Of a stretch of DNA of 16,108 bases, positions 1-7,608 are shown piece after piece. Made by a program: the position numbers and the translations under genes. The stretch's first letter is position 1; every line of letters begins with the position of its first letter. The DNA is from JBHHZI01 sp046757965. Lineage in GTDB: Bacteria; Acidobacteriota; Polarisedimenticolia; SMYD01. The DNA lies in NCBI GenBank assembly GCA_046757965.1, contig JBHHZI010000068.1:1-16108 (forward strand). The letters are read 5' to 3'. Below the pieces are notes generated by a model. It had not been told where the DNA came from and did no database searches. It worked only from the letters and a program-made list of their open reading frames with translations.

Positions 1-1
1 G

Positions 2-280
2 GAGGAGGTGCGTCGCTTCCGTTATGTCGGAGAGGAGCGCTTCCGGCGCGGCGAGGCGCTGGAGAGCATCGCCATCTCGATGGACGGCGTCTCCAGCGCC
101 TATGCCATCCAGGCCGGCCGCGAGCTGCGAGTGATCGCCCGCCATGACAAGGTCTCCGACGAGATGTCGGCCCTCCTGGCCACGGACATCGCCCGGCGCA
201 TCGAGGACGAGGTCGACTACCCGGGCAAGATCAAGGTCACCGTCATCCGGGAGAAATGGGCGCAGCAGGTCGTGCACTGA
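2..280 (+). CDS. rny: Ribonuclease Y, C-terminal end (5' truncated by window edge)
   Basis: Only the last 92 codons are present; the frame is open to the left edge, so the start lies outside. The visible part matches the RNase Y tail: a segment reading GVSSAYAIQAGRELRVI, then DIARRIEDEVDYPGKIKVTVIRE. These are the hallmark end of the family, downstream of its KH and HD domains. RNase Y is a membrane-anchored endoribonuclease that starts mRNA decay in bacteria lacking or not relying on RNase E. The anchor, coiled coil, KH and HD active site are not visible here, so intactness cannot be judged. The stop is 4 nt before the next gene, which suggests a shared transcript. The family call is firm because the C-terminal block is distinctive. 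Confidence 0.88.
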   Translation, partial: EEVRRFRYVGEERFRRGEALESIAISMDGVSSAYAIQAGRELRVIARHDKVSDEMSALLATDIARRIEDEVDYPGKIKVTVIREKWAQQVVH

Positions 281-284
281 CCCG

Positions 285-1172
285 ATGGGAGACAGAATCG
301 TCGCGACGGGTGGGTTCGATCTGCACATGCACTCCCACCATTCCGATGGTCTTCGCGGGCCGGCCGACCTGGCCGCCCGCGTTGCCGCGGCGGGACTGGA
401 GGGGTTTGCCCTGACCGACCATGACACCGCGGCCGGGCTCGGCGCCGCCGCCGCTGCCGCCGGGGAGGCGGGCCTGCGCTTCGTGCCCGGCATCGAGATC
501 TCGTCAGCTCATGACGGCAGCGACCTGCACCTCCTGGGCTGGTTCATCGACCCGGCTCATGTTCCCCTGCAGCAGGCGCTGGTGGGGATGGCCGACGCGA
601 GGGAGCGCCGGCTGGAGCAGATGCTCGCCGCGCTCTCCCGCGCCGGGGCGGCGATCACCGACGCCGACGTGCGGCGCCATGCGACCGGCGCGGTGGTGGG
701 TCGCCCGCACATGGCCGCGGCACTCGTGGACGCCGGGCTCGCCACCACGGTCCAGGACGCGTTCGATCGCTGGTTGAACCGCGGCCGCCCGGGGTTCGTC
801 GCCCTCGAGCGCATCCAGGCGACGGAGGCCATCGCGCTGATCCGGGCGGCCGGCGGCATCACAGCGGTGGCTCACCCCGGTCTCGGGGTCGAGGACACGA
901 CCATCCGGCAACTGGCCGCGGCGGGGCTCGCCGCGGTGGAAGCCGACCACCCGCGGCACTCCCCCGGCCGGCGCGCGCACTATCACCATCTGGCCGCGTC
1001 CCTCGACCTGCTTACGACAGGCGGTTCGGATTCCCACGGCAGGCCGAGGGAGAGCGCCGGCCCCGGCAGCGACCGCACGCCGGCCGCCGTGGTGGACCGC
1101 CTCGCGGCCCGGCGCGACGGCCCTGCGGCGTCGTCGCGCGCCGCACCCCGCCGCGCACCCGATGCCTCGTGA
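285..1172 (+). CDS. PHP-domain phosphoesterase, YciV/RNase AM (3',5'-nucleoside bisphosphate phosphatase) type
   Basis: A 295-residue PHP protein. The expected metal ligands are all visible: H14 and H16 in DLHMHSH, D21, D45-H46 in LTDHD, E71 in GIEIS, H82, H197 in VAHPG, and D249/H251 in GGSDSHG. An insert near residues 135-175 with VGRPHMA and RGRPGFV is typical of the TrpH/YciV group. Characterised members hydrolyse 3',5'-bisphosphonucleotides such as pAp, and E. coli Rnm (YciV, RNase AM) trims RNA 5' ends. Which activity applies here is not readable from sequence. The ATG lies 4 nt after the rny stop with no clear Shine-Dalgarno, so translation may depend on ribosomes finishing rny. The last ~45 residues are rich in Arg/Ala/Pro and look disordered. 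Confidence 0.87.
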   Translation: MGDRIVATGGFDLHMHSHHSDGLRGPADLAARVAAAGLEGFALTDHDTAAGLGAAAAAAGEAGLRFVPGIEISSAHDGSDLHLLGWFIDPAHVPLQQALVGMADARERRLEQMLAALSRAGAAITDADVRRHATGAVVGRPHMAAALVDAGLATTVQDAFDRWLNRGRPGFVALERIQATEAIALIRAAGGITAVAHPGLGVEDTTIRQLAAAGLAAVEADHPRHSPGRRAHYHHLAASLDLLTTGGSDSHGRPRESAGPGSDRTPAAVVDRLAARRDGPAASSRAAPRRAPDAS

Positions 1173-1237
1173 TGACTCCGGGCACGGGCCGCGTCCGGGT
1201 TCTCGCCGGCAGGGACGACCGGCACGACCATCCGGAG

Positions 1238-1278
1238 TAGAATGACCGCGCTTGCCGGCGACGTCTCGCCGGAGGAGG
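1238..1278 (+). promoter_or_regulatory. Weak -10-like box and strong Shine-Dalgarno before mqnE
   Basis: The 114-nt gap after the PHP gene holds a TAGAAT hexamer at 1238-1243 (5 of 6 to TATAAT), but I see no convincing -35. A GGAGGAGG at 1271-1278 ends 8 nt before the ATG at 1287. This strong site decides the mqnE start: the alternative ATG at 1242 has only GGAG four bases away and overlaps the possible -10. The ribosome site is solid; the promoter is speculative. Confidence 0.4.
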
Positions 1279-1286
1279 CGCCGCCG

Positions 1287-2456
1287 ATGGAGCCCGGTCC
1301 GCTCATCGAATCAGCCTGGAAGCGCGCGGGGCTGGACGCCATCGCCACCAAGGTGCGCGACGGGGTCCGGCTGGACGCCGGCGACGGTGTGGCCCTGTAC
1401 GAATGCGGCGATCTGCTGGCCGTCGGCGCCCTGGCGGATCTCGATCGCCGGCGGCGCCACGGCGATGTCGCGTACTACGTCATCAACCAGCACATCAATC
1501 ACACCAACATCTGCATCGGCGGTTGCCGGTTCTGCGCCTTCGGCCGTGCCCGGGCCGAACCGGATGCCTATGCGCTGAGTCTCGCCGAGATCGAGGAACG
1601 CGTCGTCGAGAAGCTCGACCACCACATCACCGAGATTCACATCGTCGGAGGCCTGACGCCGACCCTGCCCTGGGACTACTACACGCAGATGCTGCGCCGC
1701 ATCAAGGCCCTGCGACCCGACGTCCACATCAAGGGCTTCACCATGGTCGAGCTGGAATACCTCTCCCGGGAGGTGGCCCGGCGGCCGTTGCCCGACGTGC
1801 TCGCCGAGCTGCGCGAGGCGGGCCTGGACTCCTGTCCCGGCGGTGGCGCGGAGGTCTTCGCCGAACGGATTCACCAGGAGATCTACAGGGGCAAGATGGG
1901 CGGTGGCCAGTGGCTGGCCACCGCGCGCACCACGCATGAGTGCGGACTCCACACCAACGCCACCATGCTCTACGGTCACGTCGAGACGACCGCCGAGCGG
2001 GTCGACCACCTTCTCCGCCTGCGCGAACTTCAGGACGAGACCGGCGGGTTCGTGACGTTCATTCCCCTGGCCTTTCACCCCGCCAACACACAGCTCGACC
2101 ACCTGCCCGTGACCACCGGAGAGATGGACCTGAAGAACATCGCCGTCTCCCGCCTGATGCTCGACAACTTCGACCATATCAAGGCCTACTGGGTGATGAT
2201 CACACCCGCGGTGGCGCAGGCGGCACTGCACTTCGGCGCGGATGATCTTGACGGCACGGTCGACGACGAGGAGATCGCCCACGACGCAGGCGCCCTGACA
2301 CCGATCTATCTGCCGGCGACGGAACTGGTCCGGCACATCCGCGCAGCCGGCATGATTCCCGTGGAACGGGACACGCTCTTCAACGAGATCCGCCGCCCCG
2401 ACACCGCCACCGGCCCGGCCGACACCCCGGTCACCGCCGTTCCGACGAACGCCTAG
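1287..2456 (+). CDS. mqnE: Aminofutalosine synthase MqnE (radical SAM)
   Basis: A 389-residue radical SAM enzyme. It joins a SAM-derived adenosyl radical to the chorismate-derived enolpyruvyl benzoate made by MqnA, giving aminofutalosine in the futalosine route to menaquinone. The 4Fe-4S motif is C76-x3-C80-x2-C83 in ICIGGCRFC. Further family blocks are HIVGGLTP, GGGAEVF, ATMLYGH, LQDETGGF, FIPLAFHP, HIKAYW and LHFGADDLDGTV. The FIPLAFHP and HIKAYW forms separate MqnE from its paralogue MqnC, which reads closer to FIPWTFQP and NIQASW. The ATG at 1287 is chosen for its GGAGGAGG; a start at 1242 would add 15 residues. No other mqn gene is in the window. It converges on the HEAT lipoprotein gene with an 8-nt gap. 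Confidence 0.95.
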   Translation: MEPGPLIESAWKRAGLDAIATKVRDGVRLDAGDGVALYECGDLLAVGALADLDRRRRHGDVAYYVINQHINHTNICIGGCRFCAFGRARAEPDAYALSLAEIEERVVEKLDHHITEIHIVGGLTPTLPWDYYTQMLRRIKALRPDVHIKGFTMVELEYLSREVARRPLPDVLAELREAGLDSCPGGGAEVFAERIHQEIYRGKMGGGQWLATARTTHECGLHTNATMLYGHVETTAERVDHLLRLRELQDETGGFVTFIPLAFHPANTQLDHLPVTTGEMDLKNIAVSRLMLDNFDHIKAYWVMITPAVAQAALHFGADDLDGTVDDEEIAHDAGALTPIYLPATELVRHIRAAGMIPVERDTLFNEIRRPDTATGPADTPVTAVPTNA

Positions 2457-2464
2457 CAGCCCGG

Positions 2465-3373
2465 TCAGACGTCCGGACTCCCGGACGCTCCACCCAGCTT
2501 CGCCAGCGCCGCTGTCGCCTGGTCGCGCACCCAGGCGTCTGGATCGCCGGCGGCCAGCGTGGAGATGGCATCCCGGGCCGAGACGGCGCCGAGACGTCCC
2601 AGTGCCGCCGCCGCATCGCCCCGCACACGCAGATCCTCGTCGGCCAGGGCGGCGACCAGCTCCGGCACGGTCGCCGGATCGGCCAGGCGCCCCAGCGTGG
2701 CCGCAGCAAACTGGCGGATGGCCGGATCCGGGTCGTGCGCAAGGAGCGTGGCGAGCGGCCGGGCCGCCGGTCGGATGCGGCGGTCCGCGACGACCTCGAT
2801 GGCACGCATGGTCTGGATGTGCGCGAAGGCGCTGTCGCCGGCACCGGTGGCCGGCGCCTCGGCGGCGTCCCGGAGCACACCGATGATGCCGGCGGCACTG
2901 GCCCGGTCCACGCGCGGCCTCTGCACGTCGCCGGGCAGCGGCGAATCGATCTTCCACTCCCCGTCGGCGAAGACCACCGAGACCTGCTCGAACGGCTTGT
3001 AGCCGGTGGAGGCCAGGATCATCACCCGCACCGTCGCGAACGCCCGCCGCCGCAGGTTCACGGGCCCGACCACCACCATCCGCCGCTTCGACGCGAAGAA
3101 GCGCTCGCCATCGCCTCCATACACCGTGGCGAACTCCTCGCGGTAGTGTCCCGCCCGCCGTCCCGTGTAGCAGGCGACCATGCCGTCGAAGTTCTCCTCG
3201 TTCCACATCCGCGCGGCGCGTTCCACCACGTTCAGGACCTCGTCGGGTTGCTCGCCCGGGCCCGGCGCGCACGCCGCGGCGAGCCCGGCCGCAAGGAGCG
3301 CCAGCATCGAGCCGCGAACAGGGCGGACCCGGCGCCGCCGTGATGGACCGGCGGGCGGTGGCGCCGGTATCAC
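2465..3373 (-). CDS. Putative lipoprotein with NTF2-like and HEAT-repeat domains
   Basis: A 302-residue protein of unknown specific role. An Arg-rich start (RRRRVRPVR, residues 12-20) precedes a hydrophobic stretch and LAAAC, giving a plausible lipobox with Cys35. Residues ~43-145 look like an NTF2-like or DUF4440-like fold (VVERAARMWNEENFDGMVACY and ADGEWKIDSPLPG). Residues ~195-297 carry about three HEAT repeats, with recurring AAxxLGRLxD and VRxxAAxAL patterns. The start is a GTG with a weak ribosome site. The ATG at 3307 would remove the positive n-region, so I prefer the GTG. It is the last gene of the MEMO-lptD-rmlD run, 37 nt after rmlD, which hints at an envelope role. No substrate can be named. 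Confidence 0.75.
   Translation of the reverse strand: MIPAPPPAGPSRRRRVRPVRGSMLALLAAGLAAACAPGPGEQPDEVLNVVERAARMWNEENFDGMVACYTGRRAGHYREEFATVYGGDGERFFASKRRMVVVGPVNLRRRAFATVRVMILASTGYKPFEQVSVVFADGEWKIDSPLPGDVQRPRVDRASAAGIIGVLRDAAEAPATGAGDSAFAHIQTMRAIEVVADRRIRPAARPLATLLAHDPDPAIRQFAAATLGRLADPATVPELVAALADEDLRVRGDAAAALGRLGAVSARDAISTLAAGDPDAWVRDQATAALAKLGGASGSPDV
2470..2487. terminator. Hairpin between convergent gene ends (possible terminator)
   Basis: CGTCCGG (2470-2476) and CCGGACG (2481-2487) form a perfect 7-bp stem with a 4-nt loop. It lies just past the mqnE stop, inside the last codons of the HEAT gene. No T-run follows on either strand, so intrinsic termination is unproven. Confidence 0.3.
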
Positions 3374-3410
3374 CGGCCGTCCCCGCCGGGGGCGAGATGT
3401 CCGGCGGGCG

Positions 3411-4304
3411 TCACGCCGAGGTCCTCTGCATCACGGACTCCTGCAGCGCCTCCCGCCACGCCGGTGCCGGCAGCCCGACGAGCGCCTCGTACCGATCCAC
3501 GTTCAGGCGGGAGTCCGCCGGTCGTGGCGCGCCGGCATGGGACGGACCGGCCGCGACCGGCACCAGGTCGACGTGCGTGAAGCCGGCGGCATCGAGAATG
3601 GCGGCCGCGAACCCGAGACGATCCACCCCCTCCGCGCCGGCCACGTGCACGAGGCCTCGTGCCCTGGAGTGCACCAGCGCGATCACACCCTCCGACAGGT
3701 CGCGAACCGGAGTCGGGCTCCCTCTCTGGTCGGATACGACCGAGATCTGGCGACTCGTCCGGCCGGCGGAGAGGATCCGATCGACGAAGTCAGGCCTTCG
3801 CCCGTCGCCGCCGAAGAGCCATGCGGTGCGCACGATGAGTGCCCCGGGGTGCTCGGCGAGGACGGCCAGCTCTCCCGCCATCTTGCTGCGCCCGTAGACC
3901 GACAGGGGTGCCGGGTCATCGGTCTCCACGTACGGCTCGCCCTTCGTGCCGTCGAAGACGTAGTCCGTCGAGAGATGGACCATCCGCGCGCCGCACGCGG
4001 CGGCGGCGCGCGCGGCGTTGAGGGCGCCCGTGGCGTTGACGGCAAAGGCGCGACCGGGGTCTGACTCGCAGGCGTCGACATCCGACCAGGCGGCGGCGTT
4101 GATCACCAGATCGGCCTCCAGCCGCTCCAGTTCCCAGCGCAGACCGAAGTAATCGGTGATGTCCAGCTCGACGCGCGTCGCCGCCACGGTGTCCGGCGCC
4201 ACGCTGGCGAGAAGAGACGCGATGGCCCGCCCGGCTCTCCCCTCGCTTCCCAGCACCACCGGCCGGCAGGCCCCGAGGTCGAATGAATCCGCCTGCTCGT
4301 CCAC
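3411..4304 (-). CDS. rmlD: dTDP-4-dehydrorhamnose reductase-like SDR (RmlD family)
   Basis: A 297-residue extended short-chain dehydrogenase that would reduce dTDP-4-dehydro-L-rhamnose to dTDP-L-rhamnose with NAD(P)H. Visible motifs are a nucleotide-binding loop GSEGRAG (19-25), VINAAAWSDVDACE, STDYVFDG (112-119), the catalytic YGRSK (Y137, K141), RTAWLFG, and PRPADSRLN near the end. All are RmlD hallmarks. The start is a GTG supported by GGGGAG seven bases upstream, inside the end of lptD, whose stop is only 3 nt away. RmlA, RmlB and RmlC are absent from the window, so substrate identity rests on motifs alone. Its place next to lptD suggests use in LPS or another surface glycan, which is inference. 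Confidence 0.85.
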   Translation of the reverse strand: MDEQADSFDLGACRPVVLGSEGRAGRAIASLLASVAPDTVAATRVELDITDYFGLRWELERLEADLVINAAAWSDVDACESDPGRAFAVNATGALNAARAAAACGARMVHLSTDYVFDGTKGEPYVETDDPAPLSVYGRSKMAGELAVLAEHPGALIVRTAWLFGGDGRRPDFVDRILSAGRTSRQISVVSDQRGSPTPVRDLSEGVIALVHSRARGLVHVAGAEGVDRLGFAAAILDAAGFTHVDLVPVAAGPSHAGAPRPADSRLNVDRYEALVGLPAPAWREALQESVMQRTSA

Positions 4305-4307
4305 GCC

Positions 4308-6686
4308 TCATCTCCCCTGCAGGTCGAGGAAGTTCCCCAGGCCCCGCAGATTCACCACGAATCGAAACTCGTTCTGCGACGTGCCGATGAAGTCGCGCTG
4401 CCGGATCTCCACCGCGAATCCACAGCACTGGGTATCGTATCCGAGCCGGTAGCGCTGATCCTGGAACTGGTCGAGAGTGGCATCGTAGTTGACCGCCACC
4501 GCCATGGACAGCCGGTCGCCCAGGAAGCTGGTTCCGCCCGCCACACGCAGCGTCGAGGCATTGAGGGTGCGCCCGTCGAGACCGTTGCGGAAGAACCAGG
4601 TGCCGTTGAGAAAACCGTGGCGGGGGCCGAACAGGCTGGCACTGAGGCTGGTGCTGGACACGGCGTTCTCGAGCACGTCGTAGCGCAGCGTCACGTCCAC
4701 GCTGCTCCCGGGTGAGGGATTGTACCGGCCGCCGATGGTCACCGGCGAGAACCGGCTGCTGTCCACGACGACGTTCTCCTCGATGCCATCGCCGTCGGTG
4801 TCGAGGAACTCGCGCTCGAATGACAGATCGTTGTCCAGCGACAGCTGCTGGGAGATGAAGAACGAGGCGACCTCCACCGGGCTGGAGAGCATCTCGCCCG
4901 CCGCGTCCTCCTCGCCGTCCCCCTTCTCCGTGTTCTTCTGTCCTCTCTCGCCCGCCGGAAACACCCCCTCATCCTCATCCGCCAGGCCGCGGTCGGCGGA
5001 GAAATCTCCCAGCCAGGACGGCCCCCGGCGGGTCGGTGCGCGCGGCGTGGCCCGGATCACCCGCCGGGACTGGATGCGGGTCACGACGCCGTACCGGACC
5101 TGGTTCACGTCGCCCGGGAGCACATCGATCTCGTCGAAGCGGGGCACCCGGGTCGGGTCCAGGGAGCCGGGTGTGGTCTGGTACCGGTAGGCCAGCTGTG
5201 GCTCGATGGTCGACTTGTGGCGACCATTCCCCTCCTCATCACGAAAGACGCGCGCCAGCCGCGGCCCGAGGATCTGCAGATCGAACTGCAGGAATTCCCG
5301 CGACAGGCCGTCGTCGAACTGCGGAGGCGGTGGCGCGATCCGTGTCGGATCGACCGGCGTCAGCGATCGGGTGTAGTACGTCTCGCGCAGACGGAGAGTG
5401 GGGGTGATGTCGAGAAACGGGAGCGGCGAGATCGGGGCGGACAGGGTCGGGAACAGGTCGAGACGTCCGTAGGAGCCGTCGGGCAGGACCGCGCTGGACT
5501 TGTCGAGAAGGCTTCCCGACCCCTCGAACGCCAGAAAGAAGGGAGACTTCCCGAGACGCCGGCTGCGCGTGCGCAGCTCGATCTCCGGGAGCCGCGCCTG
5601 GATGATGTCGGCACCGCTGAAGAACTGCTCGCGACGATCGACGCGGAAGTTCCAGGAGGCATAGCCGCGGTTGATGGCGTACTCGGCCCGTGACAGGGCC
5701 GCCGGGTCCGACCCCCGGTCGAGATCCCGCGAGAAATCGAGAAAGTAGTCCCCGTCCGAGACGAACTCGAGATTGGCCAGGAATCGGCGGCCCCTGCTGA
5801 ACTCCTGGCGCTGTCGATATCGGAGGTTCCAGCGCTGGCGCGGCGGATCGCTGGCATCATCGATGCCGTCCTCGTCGATGAAGAACCCCTCGAACTGGCC
5901 GGCGCCTCTCTGGCTCGGCACGAAGCGATACTCCGCCCCGCCGCCGACGCTGCCCTGATTGTAGACGTCCAGAAAGAACGTGGCGTCCTGATTGCGTCGG
6001 ATCGCCCAGAAGAAAGCGTTGCTGAGCGAGGTTCCCAGCCGGTCGGAGAACGCGATCTGAGGCATCAGCATGCCGGTGGCCCGGTCCGGCTTGATCGGGA
6101 AGAGCAGATACGGCGCCCAGAACACCGGCACCTTGCCCGCTTCCAGTGTCAGGTTGCGCAGGTGCACGTACCGGTCCTTGACGATCAAGCCCCTGTGCAC
6201 ATGAAAGGACCAGTACGGAACAGGCTGCGTGCAGGCGGTGAACACACCGCTTTCGAAGCGCATGCGGCGTGCATCGAGCTGTTCGACGCGCCGGGCGCGG
6301 AACAGGAAGCCCTCGTCCAGATAGCCGGCGGCATCGGTGATCTCGGCGGTCTCGTCGGCCAGGTTGAACGTCACATGTTCACTGGTGATGCGAATACCCG
6401 GTTGCACGTACAGGACGTTGCCGGTGGCCTCCCCGGCCCGGGTGGTGCGGTTGAACCGCATGTGATCCGCCTGCAGCAGGATGGCGCCGCTCTTGAAGGT
6501 GACATTGCCGTCCATCACCACCTCGTCGGCGGACGGCGACGAGACATGATCCGCCTGCGCCTCGAAACCACCCAGCGCGGCGTCCAGATCGCCGGGCGCC
6601 GCGCCGGCCGGCCCCTCGATGGACAGGCCGGCGAGAAGGACGAGGGCCGTGGCCAGGGGCCACCACCGGAAACGGTCTGATGTCAT
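4308..6686 (-). CDS. lptD: LPS-assembly protein LptD (outer-membrane translocon)
   Basis: A 792-residue outer-membrane protein that would insert LPS into the outer leaflet with LptE. Residues 1-30 are a signal peptide, ~40-145 an OstA/LptA-like beta-jellyroll (VVMDGNVTFKSGAILLQADHM), and ~200-790 the LptD barrel (YLLFPIKPDRATGMLMPQ). Cys152 in FTACTQP matches the second jellyroll cysteine of E. coli LptD, and the adjacent pair C754-C755 matches its C-terminal CC. The N-terminal E. coli cysteine has no counterpart, so only one interdomain disulfide looks possible. An acidic low-complexity insert covers ~560-600, followed by a calcium-loop-like DTDGDGIEE. The ATG overlaps the MEMO stop as ATGA. 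The frame stays open upstream, but the signal peptide fixes this start. Confidence 0.95.
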   Translation of the reverse strand: MTSDRFRWWPLATALVLLAGLSIEGPAGAAPGDLDAALGGFEAQADHVSSPSADEVVMDGNVTFKSGAILLQADHMRFNRTTRAGEATGNVLYVQPGIRITSEHVTFNLADETAEITDAAGYLDEGFLFRARRVEQLDARRMRFESGVFTACTQPVPYWSFHVHRGLIVKDRYVHLRNLTLEAGKVPVFWAPYLLFPIKPDRATGMLMPQIAFSDRLGTSLSNAFFWAIRRNQDATFFLDVYNQGSVGGGAEYRFVPSQRGAGQFEGFFIDEDGIDDASDPPRQRWNLRYRQRQEFSRGRRFLANLEFVSDGDYFLDFSRDLDRGSDPAALSRAEYAINRGYASWNFRVDRREQFFSGADIIQARLPEIELRTRSRRLGKSPFFLAFEGSGSLLDKSSAVLPDGSYGRLDLFPTLSAPISPLPFLDITPTLRLRETYYTRSLTPVDPTRIAPPPPQFDDGLSREFLQFDLQILGPRLARVFRDEEGNGRHKSTIEPQLAYRYQTTPGSLDPTRVPRFDEIDVLPGDVNQVRYGVVTRIQSRRVIRATPRAPTRRGPSWLGDFSADRGLADEDEGVFPAGERGQKNTEKGDGEEDAAGEMLSSPVEVASFFISQQLSLDNDLSFEREFLDTDGDGIEENVVVDSSRFSPVTIGGRYNPSPGSSVDVTLRYDVLENAVSSTSLSASLFGPRHGFLNGTWFFRNGLDGRTLNASTLRVAGGTSFLGDRLSMAVAVNYDATLDQFQDQRYRLGYDTQCCGFAVEIRQRDFIGTSQNEFRFVVNLRGLGNFLDLQGR

Positions 6687-7492
6687 GAGATCGACAGACC
6701 CGCGTAGGACACCACATCTGCGTCGTCGCCGGTGACGTCGCCGGAGCAGGTGTAGTCGATGAGCCGGGCCGTCGAGGCCCCGAGGCGCACCGCCGCCGTG
6801 ATCCCGACCACCGCGGGCACGACGCCACACATGGAGATGCGCGCGCTGCGAACCACCTCGTACAGGCCCGGCGCGTCGAGGGATTCGATGCGGTCGAGGG
6901 CCAGCCGGTCCTGGCGCCGCGCGACCTCCCGGGGGGCGTAATGAGTCATGTCGCTCGAGATGACGATGAGCGTGGTCCCCGGAAGGTCGTCGAGCGCCCC
7001 GGCGATCTTTCCGCCAAGTTCGACGAGAGCCGCAACGCCGACATCCGCCAGACAGACCGGCACGATCTCGACATCGGCATTGAGATGCTGAAGAAACGGC
7101 ACCTGGACCTCCAGCGAATGCTCCTGCCGGTGCGCCGCGATGTCGGCCTTGAGAAGTTCCGTGCCTTCGAGGAGCCGGCGAACCGCCCTCTCGTCCACCG
7201 GCACGGACCCCAGTGGCGTCCGCCAGGTGCCGCCCGGCCAGATCGCAGCCGGCCGGCCGCGCCCGGTGTGATTCGGCCCGAGCATCAGCACGCGATCGGC
7301 AATCGCCGATGAGGAATAGGTGCGCCCGGCCGTGCGCCCGGAGTAGACGTACCCGGCGTGAGGAACGAGGAGTGCGAGGGCCGGTCCGGGCGCGCCGCCT
7401 GGCGCACCGCTCAGACACTCCTCGACAGTCTGGCGCAGGGACTCCGGTTCGGCCGGGTAGAAGGACCCTGCCACAGCCGGCGACCGCTCCAT
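6683..7492 (-). CDS. amrB: MEMO-family protein (AmmeMemoRadiSam protein B)
   Basis: A 269-residue full-length MEMO protein, a fold related to class III extradiol dioxygenases. Likely metal-site residues are visible: H45 in PHAGYVYSG, H75 in LGPNHTG and C222 in MCG; human MEMO1 binds metal with two His and one Cys. EHSLEVQVPFL (H125) and SSDMTHY are also conserved. The bacterial function is not established. Many bacteria place it beside an AMMECR1 protein and a radical SAM enzyme, but neither is here. Its ATG is preceded by GGAGG four bases away. The stop overlaps the lptD start (ATGA), so the two are probably translationally coupled. It is divergent from the nitrilase gene, and appears to lead the envelope operon. 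Confidence 0.93.
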   Translation of the reverse strand: MERSPAVAGSFYPAEPESLRQTVEECLSGAPGGAPGPALALLVPHAGYVYSGRTAGRTYSSSAIADRVLMLGPNHTGRGRPAAIWPGGTWRTPLGSVPVDERAVRRLLEGTELLKADIAAHRQEHSLEVQVPFLQHLNADVEIVPVCLADVGVAALVELGGKIAGALDDLPGTTLIVISSDMTHYAPREVARRQDRLALDRIESLDAPGLYEVVRSARISMCGVVPAVVGITAAVRLGASTARLIDYTCSGDVTGDDADVVSYAGLSIS

Positions 7493-7608
7493 GGTTCCTC
7501 CGCGGCCACGGTAGCATCGCGCTTCTTCCCTGTAAAGGACGGGTATCGTTCGGGTTCCACGTCCAGCACAGCGTGGTAAGATCACCGGCAAGGAGGGTTT
7601 CCCGGCCG
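7493..7608. promoter_or_regulatory. Divergent promoter region between MEMO and nitrilase genes
   Basis: This 116-nt gap must hold the starts of both divergent units. Leftward, TTTACA (7536-7531 on the minus strand, 5 of 6 to TTGACA) is 17 nt from TACCGT (7513-7508), a weak -10; the start site would then lie almost on the MEMO Shine-Dalgarno, which weakens it. Rightward, TAAGAT at 7577-7582 is a possible -10 with no good -35. AAGGAGGG at 7590-7597 is a strong ribosome site 11 nt before the ATG at 7609. Promoter boxes are tentative. Confidence 0.35.

Noticed and set aside
1287..2456. MqnC (cyclic dehypoxanthine futalosine synthase) or CofH identity
   Set aside because: FIPLAFHP, HIKAYW and LHFGADDLDGTV follow the MqnE pattern rather than the MqnC or CofH forms.
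1311..3272. Long minus-strand open frame (653 codons) antisense to mqnE and overlapping the HEAT gene
   Set aside because: Its translation is Arg/Gly-rich low-complexity sequence without family motifs, while both strands' real genes here show clear motifs. High GC opens such frames by chance.
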